Below the pieces are notes generated by a model. The model was not told where the DNA came from. It worked only from the letters and a program-made list of their open reading frames with translations, and did not search any database. Shown here in pieces: positions 7,290 to 15,008 of a stretch of 64,000 nucleotides of DNA (positions are counted from its first letter, which is position 1; each line of letters starts with the position of its first letter). The DNA is taken from positions 1 to 64,000 of the forward strand of contig CADAGO010000010.1 of the NCBI GenBank assembly GCA_902787555.1, read 5' to 3'. This DNA comes from an uncultured Bacteroidales bacterium. Lineage in GTDB: Bacteria; Bacteroidota; Bacteroidia; Bacteroidales; Bacteroidaceae. Both the position numbers and the translations under genes were made by a program.

Positions 7290-8760
7290 TACTGTCTATA
7301 TTTAATATTTCTCTAACCATATCACCATAACTATAATCGATTTCGTCTTGGTATTGCTCCAAGCTAATATCGCCCTGTGCTAAGAAAGCAGCACTCTGCT
7401 TAGCTTTTAAGAGTTTGTCAATCCACATATCGATACTCTCGGCAACCATCAAATTATAAATATTACATTGCTTTGTCTGCGATATGCGATGAATACGATC
7501 TTGAGCCTGCAGGTAATCATCTAAATTAAAGCCCCTATCATAGAATATACAATTGTTTGCCACAGTTAGGGTCAACCCCTCTTTGGCAGATTGCGGCGTA
7601 GCAAACAAAATCTTTGCATCCCCAAACTTAAATCTGTCAACAGATCGTCCACGTTCCTCAACACTCATCTTGCCTGTTATCTTAACAGCATCATATTGCT
7701 TGTATTTCTTTGTGAAGTAGTCAACGTTATCAGTAAAAATTGACCAGACAATCATTTTCTCGTCACGACTAATAATATCCGATATTAGATCATCTAGAGT
7801 TTCTTCTTTTCCTGAACAAACATCATATCTATCATCAAGCAATCTTGGATTGGATGCCACCTGCACCAAACGCAGTAAGCGTTTCAGCGAATCTTGGGAT
7901 TCATCGAATAATGCTGTTTCACCACGATGAATGGTCATCACCATTTCTGTTCGTATCTGCTCATAGATACGTCGTTGCTCATCTTCAAAGCCCACATAGA
8001 AAGATACGTATTTCTTTGAGGGCAATGAAATGATGCCACTATTTTTAGTTTCACGCACAGAGAAATCGTTTATTTTCTCGAAGATATGCGCTACGGCATT
8101 CTCAAAACGATCACGCTGAGATTCATTATGGCCTAAATCATTATTCAGGTTACACTCACTCTTGAACGCACTGAAATCGGTACCAAGGCTAGAGCCTTGA
8201 TCTAAGAAGAATACCTGCGCCCACAGGTCATAAGGACGATTTGCTACAGGTGTACCAGTCATAATGATCCTTATCTTGAAGAAAGGTGAGAGTTTGAAGA
8301 AATCCTGAGTCAGCTTCGACTCTGGATTCTTTATCTTTGTAGACTCATCAATGACAATACCCACATTTCTTGTTTTTAAAAACAATTCCATACGCTCAAC
8401 CTCACCAGACACGGTTTCAAAGTTGGTGATAACGACTTCTGCCCGGCTATTGAATACAAAGAAATTACTATGTCTGTTACTATCAAGAGTCTTGGGCCGG
8501 ATGTTGGTATGCTCACCAAATTCTTCTACCCAATTTTTTACCAACGTTTTCTTTGTAACTATCAGAACAGTATCAATCTCCCTTTCTTTAAGCCAATAAA
8601 GCAATAGGTCTATGGCAATCTTTGTCTTACCCAAACCCTGCTCGTGGAAGATGGCAGCATAGTCCTTGTCTTTGATTTCAAGGAAAGCCTCATGCTGATA
8701 GGGGAAGGCTTCATGCTTCGTCGAATAGTCGTAGTGCGACTTCTGTACTAACTTCTTCAT
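7282..8760 (-). CDS. SNF2/SWI2-family DNA helicase or translocase
   Basis: The 492-residue protein is a compact SNF2 ATPase. Visible motifs are I (HEQGLGKTKIAID, residues 39-51), II (IDES, 137-140), III (MTGTPVANRP, about 175), IV (IVWSIFTDNV), V (ATPQSAKEGLTL) and VI (QAQDRIHRISQTKQCNIYNL). It lacks long insertions or accessory domains, like phage and defence-island SNF2 enzymes. It would translocate on double-stranded DNA using ATP. The start overlaps the preceding nuclease gene by 4 bp (ATGA type), and its end overlaps the next ParB-like gene by 8 bp. The three products are thus probably made in fixed ratio and may act as one complex: motor, nuclease and ParB-fold factor. Annotation of the fold is very secure. 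Confidence 0.95.
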   Translation of the reverse strand: MKKLVQKSHYDYSTKHEAFPYQHEAFLEIKDKDYAAIFHEQGLGKTKIAIDLLLYWLKEREIDTVLIVTKKTLVKNWVEEFGEHTNIRPKTLDSNRHSNFFVFNSRAEVVITNFETVSGEVERMELFLKTRNVGIVIDESTKIKNPESKLTQDFFKLSPFFKIRIIMTGTPVANRPYDLWAQVFFLDQGSSLGTDFSAFKSECNLNNDLGHNESQRDRFENAVAHIFEKINDFSVRETKNSGIISLPSKKYVSFYVGFEDEQRRIYEQIRTEMVMTIHRGETALFDESQDSLKRLLRLVQVASNPRLLDDRYDVCSGKEETLDDLISDIISRDEKMIVWSIFTDNVDYFTKKYKQYDAVKITGKMSVEERGRSVDRFKFGDAKILFATPQSAKEGLTLTVANNCIFYDRGFNLDDYLQAQDRIHRISQTKQCNIYNLMVAESIDMWIDKLLKAKQSAAFLAQGDISLEQYQDEIDYSYGDMVREILNIDSNG

Positions 8761-9170
8761 GGCAACACTTCTCCTTTCCTCATTGGATCAACGGTATGGA
8801 ATGTAATATCAGACAAATCATAGGGTTTCCTGAAATTACGCAGGAAATTACGCATAGTCGCGTAGGAACTCCACGAGCATGACATAATGATATGGCGCTC
8901 TTGACTAAATGTTTTTACCTCCTTTATGTAGGAAGCAAGTTGGGCAACAGTATGCTTGTTGTTTATATCGTTATCTGTTTTGGCCTCGCCAATAATGATA
9001 TACTTTGGCGTATGCACATAGATGTCAGCACGAAAACCGTCAATAACCTTGGGAGGTGCCTTCCCAAGTTCGCCAAGATCGATAAACATCTGATTCTCTA
9101 CCAAATCAAATGTCCGCTTGATATATTGAACGGCGTTCTTTACAAACTGTCTATGTTCCTCTGACTCCAT
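8757..9170 (-). CDS. Small PD-(D/E)XK-fold nuclease-like protein
   Basis: This protein has only 137 residues. Residues 45-64 (GFRADIYVHTPKYIIIGEAK) show the PD-(D/E)XK layout: Asp49, then Glu62-Ala-Lys64, followed by a helix with AQLASYIKEV (Gln77, Tyr81) as in many restriction-type nucleases. The catalytic triplet appears intact, so metal-dependent DNA cleavage is plausible. There is no DNA-binding domain of its own, suggesting that specificity comes from partners. It sits 2 bp after one ParB-like gene and overlaps the SNF2 gene by 4 bp. The exact family is not known to me; VRR-NUC-like or a Holliday-junction-resolvase-like relative are alternatives. Confidence 0.8.
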   Translation of the reverse strand: MESEEHRQFVKNAVQYIKRTFDLVENQMFIDLGELGKAPPKVIDGFRADIYVHTPKYIIIGEAKTDNDINNKHTVAQLASYIKEVKTFSQERHIIMSCSWSSYATMRNFLRNFRKPYDLSDITFHTVDPMRKGEVLP

Positions 9171-9172
9171 GC

Positions 9173-10195
9173 TTATTGTTCGTATCTGCGTATGTTGTCA
9201 ATGATTTCCTGAAGCATGTCAGATAATGCCCAAATTGCATCACGTTTTTTCTCGCATGATGGTTCTGTCGCAAGACTCTTAATTTCACGGAAAGGCATAC
9301 CGTCAAAACGAGTAACAAGCTCGTTGCAAAGCATCTCGTATGGTACTTTATCGAGGTCTTTTACTGGAGACGGTGCGCTCTCTTGTGCTAAGACCTTTTC
9401 TGCTTCAGTTAGATTCTTCTTTAAGAAAGCGGCTTTGGCATTGTCGCTTTTTAGTACCTCTGGCAGTTTACGTACGCTGAGTGCTTTGTCAACATTGCCT
9501 TCTGCCACCCATTCGGCATAATTCTCAATCGTATAGCCTGCATTGGCTACAGCATTTTTAATTCTTGGGTTCTGATACTCCATGAACTTAGAAAACTCAC
9601 GAGTATCAAAGTCCAAATTATTATCTTCAATATATGACTTATAAGCGCCCTGCATACACTTGTAGGCATCTATCGACTTGTTTATTTCGTTGGTGTTGCC
9701 ACCACAGAGTGAGATTATTTGCGACATAGGCAGATATTCCACTTCACTCAGTTGGAAGAGGTATTTTGCTTTTGAGTATGGATCCCAATCTCGTGGCCCA
9801 ACAAGATGTGACTGCAAACGGATGGAATGGATGTCATATTCTGACATCTGCTCATAAAGTAATGCAGGTATCTCTGCCCATGTCCCATCTGGATTAGTTT
9901 CGTTGAACTCCTTGTAAATCTGTAAACGGGTGTTACCTTCAATGACAATCATATCACCAGATGCCGTGTGGTTCACAACAATGGGGTGAATAATACCTTT
10001 GCTAACGCGAATAGATTCGCGTAGAGTACGATAAGATGTAGTCGCATCGCCAGTTCCTGAGTCAGACAAAGCGAGTGCAATTTGCTCGCTAGTAGGCTCA
10101 CCGGCATAGTTTTCCAAGAACTGCTTGATTCTTGGGTTCTGACTATCTAGCTTTATCAAGTTGATGTCAATTTTTTGATACTTTGGCGCATCCAT
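9173..10195 (-). CDS. ParB/sulfiredoxin-fold protein, first copy in operon
   Basis: The 340-residue protein starts with a ParB-type domain: LDSQNPRIKQF (residues 16-26), GIIHPIVVN (about 67-75) and VIEGNTRLQIY (about 84-94), followed by MSQIISLCGGNTNEINKSID (about 156-175), which looks like a helix-turn-helix. The C-terminal third is helical. It differs from the second ParB-like protein both in spacing and in its C-terminus, so this is not a recent duplication. It lies 4 bp after the radical SAM gene and 2 bp before the nuclease gene. Possible roles are DNA loading or sensing by CTP binding, or nicking; the sequence alone does not decide. Confidence 0.85.
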   Translation of the reverse strand: MDAPKYQKIDINLIKLDSQNPRIKQFLENYAGEPTSEQIALALSDSGTGDATTSYRTLRESIRVSKGIIHPIVVNHTASGDMIVIEGNTRLQIYKEFNETNPDGTWAEIPALLYEQMSEYDIHSIRLQSHLVGPRDWDPYSKAKYLFQLSEVEYLPMSQIISLCGGNTNEINKSIDAYKCMQGAYKSYIEDNNLDFDTREFSKFMEYQNPRIKNAVANAGYTIENYAEWVAEGNVDKALSVRKLPEVLKSDNAKAAFLKKNLTEAEKVLAQESAPSPVKDLDKVPYEMLCNELVTRFDGMPFREIKSLATEPSCEKKRDAIWALSDMLQEIIDNIRRYEQ

Positions 10196-10199
10196 ATTC

Positions 10200-11564
10200 T
10201 TATTCTTTTGGTTTTAACTCTTCAAATCTTAAATCGAAATACTTCTTGGCTATCTCAGGGAATTCTGCCTCAAACTCCAACATTGTTCTATAGCATGAAC
10301 AAAAAGTGGGGCGTGGATTGAATCCCTTGGGGAATTCTAGTTTGGTATTATACACTCCTTTTTCGTTATCATACTGTATTCCTTGGTGATATTCTTCGTT
10401 TCTAACACAATACTGACGGAAGCTCATTTTCTTAAAAAAGCTTGGTTGGTTGCACCAACGAGCGAGTTGGATATACATGCTTTTGAATCTTGAATTCTTG
10501 TATTCCTCAAATCGCATGATGTATGGTAAGCAACCATATTCCATAAGCGTTTTTATTCTAAAGAACGTACCTTCTATATCTACCTCATCCTGACTGTCAT
10601 AGGCTACTAACACGTAGAGTTTGGTGGATTTCTTACAATGCTTTCGCCATATTTGCAATCCCTTAATCGTTTGTTCAACTTGTCTTCTCTCATTATCATC
10701 ATTCATTCTGTAATGATCGAATGCGAAAATATAATCACCATGATATTTTACTTCATTCAACAGCTGAGCCTTTTGCTCTGTCATCAGACGAATATCCATT
10801 CCTTGACGGAATTGAAAACTCTTTCCTGTATTCTTCAGGTCTTCCATCACTTTAGCAAATACCTTTGGGGGAGCGGCCATAATGTTATCATCCCACAGAT
10901 AAATATTTGCTCTTGTTTTGTCAAGAAACTCTGATACAGGTGACCATTCAACAACTCTGCTTAGTAATCTGTTCACACAGAATCCACAATGCCTGATGCA
11001 GCCACGAGTTGTGAATCCAATGGAATAGCTTAAATAGTCATCCCAGTCTCTTTTTTTCTTCTTTTCATCCCCTCCTGTCTTCCACTCAATATAGTCCGAA
11101 TATAGACTATAATCTGGCATAAAGTGCTCAACCTTCTTGGGCAATTCTGGACCGTTTATCTCAAAGAACCCCGTACCGCCATAACATATAAACTTCTTTT
11201 GGATCATTAAATATATAATGTCAGGCACTTGTGTAAATTTAAAAACTCGTGACATCACAAGCAAATCAAAATCCATAAAGTTAAGTCGCCCATCCTCTGC
11301 TACTTCATCATATGTTCGTACAAGTCTGACATCATGTCCAAAACTCTTACAATAGCCTGAGATCTTCAGAAGTGCAAGATTGGGATGACGGGTTCCATTA
11401 TCCAATAAGTCAGCATCTATGATGCCAATTCGTAATCGCTCACCTTCTTTCTCTATTAGGTCACAGCAATTAAAACCCTTATTGTTTTCTAACTGAATCA
11501 ACTTTACGCTGCAAGAGGTTACTTCTTGAAAAATTACACAAGATGGTTGTTCGGGACATCGCAT
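10200..11564 (-). CDS. Radical SAM protein with N-terminal cobalamin-binding-like domain, first gene of operon
   Basis: The 454-residue protein holds GFTTRGCIRHCGFCVNRLL, giving Cys189-x3-Cys193-x2-Cys196, the [4Fe-4S] site of radical SAM enzymes. Residues 45-130 (RIGIIDADLLDNG, a central LLVMSR strand, ICYGGTGF) look like a Rossmann-type B12-binding domain as in COG1032 proteins, though no DxHxxG signature is seen. Downstream, IYLWDDNIMA and FRQGMDIRLMTEQKAQLL fit a TIM-barrel. C-terminal cysteines (FCSCYRTM) could bind a further cluster. It would generate a 5'-deoxyadenosyl radical; the substrate (nucleobase, RNA, peptide) is unknown. The ATG at 11564 gives a Cys-rich N-terminus; a TTG about 21 codons later is an alternative start. 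Transcription probably begins near 11829. Confidence 0.9.
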   Translation of the reverse strand: MRCPEQPSCVIFQEVTSCSVKLIQLENNKGFNCCDLIEKEGERLRIGIIDADLLDNGTRHPNLALLKISGYCKSFGHDVRLVRTYDEVAEDGRLNFMDFDLLVMSRVFKFTQVPDIIYLMIQKKFICYGGTGFFEINGPELPKKVEHFMPDYSLYSDYIEWKTGGDEKKKKRDWDDYLSYSIGFTTRGCIRHCGFCVNRLLSRVVEWSPVSEFLDKTRANIYLWDDNIMAAPPKVFAKVMEDLKNTGKSFQFRQGMDIRLMTEQKAQLLNEVKYHGDYIFAFDHYRMNDDNERRQVEQTIKGLQIWRKHCKKSTKLYVLVAYDSQDEVDIEGTFFRIKTLMEYGCLPYIMRFEEYKNSRFKSMYIQLARWCNQPSFFKKMSFRQYCVRNEEYHQGIQYDNEKGVYNTKLEFPKGFNPRPTFCSCYRTMLEFEAEFPEIAKKYFDLRFEELKPKE

Positions 11565-11594
11565 TTAACGGATTATTAAGGCTATACTTCAAGA

Positions 11595-11750
11595 CCTCTA
11601 TGGACGAAAGAAGCGTGTCCGCTCCTTATCGAACATAGAGGCCCTGAGAACTGCCTTCCAAACGGATAAGTGACGTCCACGCTATGAAGCGCAGACATTC
11701 ACAATTATCGGTTGTTTGGATTATTAGAAATTTCTCAGGTTTCTATGTTC
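11595..11750 (-). promoter_or_regulatory. Highly structured 5' leader of the six-gene operon, two alternative folds
   Basis: The predicted leader runs from about 11829 to 11565 on the minus strand. Nested complementary blocks form one extended hairpin: 11742-11750 with 11631-11639 (9 bp), 11732-11739 with 11643-11650 (8 bp), 11714-11720 with 11657-11663 (7 bp), 11694-11709 with 11665-11677 (13 bp with bulges), and CGCT(TCAT)AGCG at 11680-11691 as tip. A competing hairpin pairs 11634-11641 with 11595-11602 (8 bp) and encloses 11602-11605/11617-11620. The two folds share 11634-11641 and exclude each other. This is the layout of a riboswitch or attenuator, but it could also be a palindromic mobile repeat. 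No known riboswitch consensus was recognised. Confidence 0.6.
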
Positions 11751-11835
11751 TCCGAATAACTGCTAATGCTGTTATTAATTCCACAAATTCCACTCCGCCT
11801 GCTCTCACCAGAACATGGGTGGCGAAGTTCAGTTG

Positions 11836-11878
11836 CAAAGATAATAATTAATGCATAATTCATAATGCATAATTCATA
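11836..11878 (-). promoter_or_regulatory. Promoter of the six-gene operon with 14-bp tandem repeat upstream
   Basis: On the minus strand 11836-11843 reads TATCTTTG, a perfect TAnnTTTG box, placing the start of transcription near 11829. The region where a -33 element would lie is occupied by two exact copies of ATGCATAATTCATA (11851-11864 and 11865-11878), which could be an operator or a spacer repeat. Confidence 0.6.
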
Positions 11879-11967
11879 ATTATTTGTGAATTTCTGTGTT
11901 TTTCTATTCAAAAACCTTGGTTTTTGATGAATAGATGGAGCAAATAGGTTATTTGGTTAATAGGTGA

Positions 11968-11999
11968 ATAAAAAACTCGCGAGCTTCACAGCCTGCGAG
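11968..11999 (-). terminator. Terminator of the DUF1016 gene
   Basis: On the minus strand CTCGCaGGCT-GTGA-AGCtCGCGAG is followed by TTTTTTATT. The loop and flank (GTGAAGC) resemble the terminator at 32822-32858, so the two may be copies of one terminator repeat. Confidence 0.75.
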
Positions 12000-12058
12000 G
12001 GAATAGCTTTTTGTTCTTATAATATAATCCTAATCCTTATTCTTGATTATTATCCTCT

Positions 12059-13180
12059 TCAATCAGTCGTTTCATCACCCAACTGCCGTTCAATCTCTTC
12101 GATGGTAGGAATGGTACCTTCTACCTTCTCGGGATAGAACTTCTCCAGGTCATACTCTGAAATAGCTAATGGCTGACTGCTTGACTCCAATGCATATTGA
12201 GCCTGAACACGGTCTTTTTCCTTGCAAATGAGCAGCCCGATGGTTGGGTTGTCACGTCCTTCCTTCCTCAGAACATGGTTGCAGGCTACTACATAGCCAC
12301 CCAACTGACCAATATCGGCAAACTCGAACTTGCCTATCTTCACCTCAATGACCACATAGCACGAGAGATTCAGATTGTAGAACAGCAAGTCGACAAATTG
12401 TTCCCGCTCACCCACTTGCAGCCGATATTCTTTTCCCAAATAGCCAAAACCAGTGCCCAGTTCTATTAAGAACTGAGTGATATTACTCAACAGACGGTCT
12501 TTCAGCAAGCGCTCGTTGTATGAGCCTGTGATGCCGGTGAATGCAAAATCGTAGGGGTCTTTGGTCAGTTCTTGTGCCAAATCGCTTGTCTCTTCAGGTA
12601 ATGTCCGCTTGAAATTAGTCAGTGCATGACCTTGTCGCTCATACAGGTCAGTGCCTATGAAGTTAAGAAGCATATCGCGGCTCCAGCCGTTTTCGATTGT
12701 CTGATGCACAAAGAACATAGCCTTTTCTGGCTTTTCTTTAAACTTATCGATAATGGAGCGATGGTGCCCCCAAGGTACGGAGAACAAATCATTTTGTATT
12801 TGCTCCACAAGTTGTGGAGTAATTATATTTCCCTTTAGCTCAACAACCTGTTGAGTAAATTGCTCCCCAACTTGTGGAGCAATTGCCAGATAGGGTTGGT
12901 AAAGCAGATAGAAATTCTTCATATACAGCAGATTCGTTTCAGAGAAGCAGGTTGCGTCAGGATTTAGTTTTTTCAAATCCCTACTCAGATTCTTCATGAA
13001 TCCGCTGCCCCAGCGACTGTCTGCTTTCTTCTCTACAATATCTTTGCCCAACTCCCAATAGAACCGCAGCATCTCCTCATTTACCTTCACAGCAGCTTTT
13101 ATCTGGCTTCTGCGATAGCGAGAGCTCAGTTCCTTGATCCACTGCAAGTAGTCGTTATCTAATATCATTAACTGTTTCAT
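12059..13180 (-). CDS. DUF1016 / PDDEXK nuclease domain protein (YhcG-like)
   Basis: The 373-residue protein has the DUF1016 N-terminal helical domain (residues about 10-95, with YWELGKDIVEKKADSRWGSG and MKNFYLLY) and the C-terminal PD-(D/E)XK domain (IPWGHH-type start at about 135, FVDLLFYNLNLSCYVVIEVK at about 262-281, then GQLGGYV and IGLLICK). The Asp and Glu-x-Lys of the active site are present. DUF1016 proteins are often found as solitary genes or beside type I restriction modules. Between the domains, residues about 98-130 contain repeated APQVGEQ / TPQLVEQ units encoded by near-palindromic TTGTGGAG-rich DNA, a hinge that varies within this family. The gene has its own promoter (13203) and terminator, so it is a single unit. 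A role in DNA defence or repair is inferred. Confidence 0.92.
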   Translation of the reverse strand: MKQLMILDNDYLQWIKELSSRYRRSQIKAAVKVNEEMLRFYWELGKDIVEKKADSRWGSGFMKNLSRDLKKLNPDATCFSETNLLYMKNFYLLYQPYLAIAPQVGEQFTQQVVELKGNIITPQLVEQIQNDLFSVPWGHHRSIIDKFKEKPEKAMFFVHQTIENGWSRDMLLNFIGTDLYERQGHALTNFKRTLPEETSDLAQELTKDPYDFAFTGITGSYNERLLKDRLLSNITQFLIELGTGFGYLGKEYRLQVGEREQFVDLLFYNLNLSCYVVIEVKIGKFEFADIGQLGGYVVACNHVLRKEGRDNPTIGLLICKEKDRVQAQYALESSSQPLAISEYDLEKFYPEKVEGTIPTIEEIERQLGDETTD

Positions 13181-13202
13181 GTAAGGCTTAGTTATTTCTC
13201 TG

Positions 13203-13210
13203 CAAAGATA
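13203..13210 (-). promoter_or_regulatory. Promoter of the DUF1016 gene
   Basis: Minus-strand TATCTTTG matches TAnnTTTG and lies 23 bp upstream of the start codon at 13180. Confidence 0.6.
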
Positions 13211-13318
13211 ATAAAAATAGTTTACGGCTTACAGCTTACCGCTTAAAAAATTGAAAAAATACGATGTTTTTCTGGTCAATATCCTAAGTTTTGCTGTATA
13301 AACGAGGATAATGGGTAC

Positions 13319-13347
13319 AAAAAAAAGGAGAGCCGAGGCTCTCCTGA
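13319..13347 (-). terminator. Terminator of the HU/smalltalk unit
   Basis: On the minus strand AGGAGAGCC-TC-GGCTCTCCT forms a perfect 9-bp stem followed by seven T residues. It lies 12 bp after the stop codon of the small gene at 13359. Confidence 0.9.
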
Positions 13348-13358
13348 TTGGATGAGGA

Positions 13359-13520
13359 TTACAGCATGGCGTGGAGGAATCCTTGTGCGCCTGCGGCGTG
13401 CATGGCTGCACTGGTGCCGAGTGCACTGGCGATGCCGGTGAGTACTGCGATGAGGAGCTTGATCCAGAAGCTGAGGTTCGTGCCGTTCTTGTCGGGGTTG
13501 TTGCCTGTGATGGTGCTCAT
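13359..13520 (-). CDS. Smalltalk-family small membrane protein
   Basis: The ATG at 13520 opens a 53-residue frame reading MSTITGNNPDKNGTNLSFWI, followed by one hydrophobic segment (KLLIAVLTGIASALGTSAAM) and a short tail. A single transmembrane helix and location directly after an HU-like gene fit the Bacteroidetes 'smalltalk' family, whose members are always about 30-55 residues and whose function is unknown. An AGGAGG-like ribosome-binding site (GGAAGGAGGTAGACC) sits right before the ATG, supporting translation. It is 15 bp downstream of the HU gene and upstream of a strong terminator, so both share one transcript. Confidence 0.8.
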   Translation of the reverse strand: MSTITGNNPDKNGTNLSFWIKLLIAVLTGIASALGTSAAMHAAGAQGFLHAML

Positions 13521-13535
13521 GGTCTACCTCCTTCC

Positions 13536-14339
13536 TTAGTTCTGATCTACGCCTCCACCGCCTCCGGTGCTGCCGCTGTTGATGACGAGGGTTGCATTGC
13601 CGTCGGGCATCTGGAAGGTACCGGTGTAGGTGCCGTCGCTTTCAGTCAGGGTGACTGAGCTGCCGTTGAGGGTTGCGGTCGGGGTCTGACCTTCGGCTGG
13701 GGTGACGCTGAGGGCTACCTCGGTGCCGGCTGCGATCTGGCTGCCGCTGTTCACTGCGTTGCCGCCTACGGTGACTGCTGAGCTGCCACTACCACTGCGG
13801 CTGATGGTCAGGGTTGGAACGGATGGGGTCTGGCTACCGCTGTTGCTATTCTCACTCCCCTCGCCTTGAGGAGAGGGGTCGGGGGTGAGGCTATCCTCAT
13901 CGTCTTCTACATCTCCACCGTCGGTGGTGACACGCTTCACGATGTTGCCGTCGCGGTCGATACAGGTGATGTTGATGCTGGTTGCGGCCAGTTCCTTCTT
14001 GATGTCCACGGATGGGGTGAACACGATGCGCTTTGCCTTGATGAGGTCCACGCCTACCTTCTCCAGCTTTGCTGCCTGGGCGCGGACTGCGAAGCGGATG
14101 GTTCCGAGACCTGGGATTGCTACCGAGTGACCTTCAGTGGCCCATGCCTTGATCACTTCGCCTGCTGCGTCCCAGCAAGCCTGCATCACGCCTTGACTCA
14201 CACCGCTGCGGAGGGCAGCCTCCTTGATCACCTTCTTCTGATTCAGAGCCAGATAGAGCTCTGGGGTCATCACGTAATAGTAACCGGGATTCTTTCCGAT
14301 CTTGAGCTCGGTTTCACGAGCATTTACTTTGATTGCCAT
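13536..14339 (-). CDS. HU-like DNA-binding protein with C-terminal Ig-like tail
   Basis: The 267-residue protein has an HU/IHF-type fold at residues about 1-130: MAIKVNARETELKIGKNPGY, SGVSQGVMQACWDA, then HSVAIPGLGTIRFAVRA, the Bacteroidetes 'HU-HIG' form. A spacer from about 148-175 contains SLTPDPSPQGEGSE, which is not HU sequence but the translation of a GC-rich palindromic repeat inserted in frame (DNA 13851-13893). The C-terminal 90 residues are Ser/Thr/Gly-rich with TLTISRSGSGSSAVTVGG, resembling a bacterial Ig-like beta domain. It is the usual first gene of the HU/smalltalk/VirE cassette. It binds DNA; what it organises is unknown. The tail ends in a GGGGG-VDQN stretch. Confidence 0.88.
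   Translation of the reverse strand: MAIKVNARETELKIGKNPGYYYVMTPELYLALNQKKVIKEAALRSGVSQGVMQACWDAAGEVIKAWATEGHSVAIPGLGTIRFAVRAQAAKLEKVGVDLIKAKRIVFTPSVDIKKELAATSINITCIDRDGNIVKRVTTDGGDVEDDEDSLTPDPSPQGEGSENSNSGSQTPSVPTLTISRSGSGSSAVTVGGNAVNSGSQIAAGTEVALSVTPAEGQTPTATLNGSSVTLTESDGTYTGTFQMPDGNATLVINSGSTGGGGGVDQN
13851..13893. repeat. GC-rich palindromic repeat inside the HU-like gene
   Basis: CTCCCCTCGCC...GAGGAGAGGGG followed by CGGGGGTGAG is a palindrome-rich block of the same kind as those at 14416, 22832 and 58655. It is translated in frame as LTPDPSPQGEG. Confidence 0.75.
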
Positions 14340-14658
14340 AGTTTTGAGATTTAGTTTACTGTTTACGGTTTACCGTTTACAGTTGGGTTAATAAATTGGT
14401 TAATAGATAAGTTGAACCTCCCCCGCCCCCTCCCAAGGAGGGGTGTCCCGTCTTCTCCCCTTGGGGGAGATAAGAGAGGGGTTTGGTTTTTATTTTTGTT
14501 CCCCTTAAGGGAAAATTTTGTTACCCCTAGGGGCTGCAAAAAATCACGCTTGATTTTCACTGGTGACAAATGCGGTGCAAGAGCGAATGCAGAACCGAAC
14601 TTGTTCGAGTTTTGCTGAGCCGAAGCCCGCATTGCAGGACCATCTTTAAATGGTACTG
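14340..14658. repeat. Leader region of the HU gene built of dispersed repeats
   Basis: There is no gene. It holds the motif gtttac repeated with small changes (14353-14384), the spacer repeat with ggttaata (about 14386-14400), and a long GC-rich palindromic block (14416-14530) with CCTCCC.../...GGAGGGG, CTCCCC/GGGGAG, CCCCTTAAGGG and CCCCTAGGGG hairpins. On the minus strand this would form the 320-nt leader of the HU transcript. Confidence 0.65.
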
Positions 14659-14666
14659 CAAAGTTA
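14659..14666 (-). promoter_or_regulatory. Promoter of the HU/smalltalk unit
   Basis: Minus-strand TAACTTTG matches TAnnTTTG. It implies a leader of about 310 nt before the HU start at 14339. Confidence 0.5.
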
Positions 14667-14737
14667 CAACATTGGCATTGCGGTCTACGAATAATTCATT
14701 AACTTTTTTACTTAAAAATGAAAAATTTTTCGAAGCG

Positions 14738-14892
14738 CTGTCACGACTGTCACGACTGTCAATTGTCATTAAGAGTTTTGGAACACGAAAAATGTTCATA
14801 TAATATATATTATTAAAAATAATATATATTATATGGCATGAAACCCCAATCCGAAATCCTTAATGACAGTCATGACAATGACAGTGATGACA
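14738..14892. repeat. 155-bp symmetric dyad with A+T-rich palindrome at its centre
   Basis: The left arm (14738-14773, repeats of GACTGTCA ending ATTGTCATTAAG) is mirrored by an inverted right arm (14859-14892, CTTAATGACAGTCATGACAA then TGACAGTGATGACA). Exactly in the middle (centre near 14816) lies the perfect 39-bp palindrome 14797-14835, CATATAATATATATTATT-AAA-AATAATATATATTATATG in two halves. The left arm recurs as a direct repeat at 19530-19565. It lies between the divergent HU and VirE-side promoters, so it may be a binding or recombination site. 14893-15008 shows nothing further. Confidence 0.85.
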
Positions 14893-15008
14893 ACGTTCAA
14901 TAAAAATTGGGCTTTGAGAGCAAATCGAGGGGTGGCTGTTTTGGCTGCCCCTCTACGATTGGTTGTGGTGGGGTGTTGAAAACTTTTTGAAAACTTTTCG
15001 TGTTTATA

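Noticed and set aside
3895-11564. Assignment of the operon to BREX, DISARM, dpd or Dnd/Ssp
   Set aside because: Hallmark genes (PglX/BrxC, DrmAB with methylase, DpdA transglycosylase, DndCD) are absent; only single shared folds are present.
11565-11850. Cobalamin or SAM riboswitch before the radical SAM gene
   Set aside because: I did not find the B12-box (GCCACTG context) or the SAM-I core. The structure is real but does not fit a known class I can recognise.
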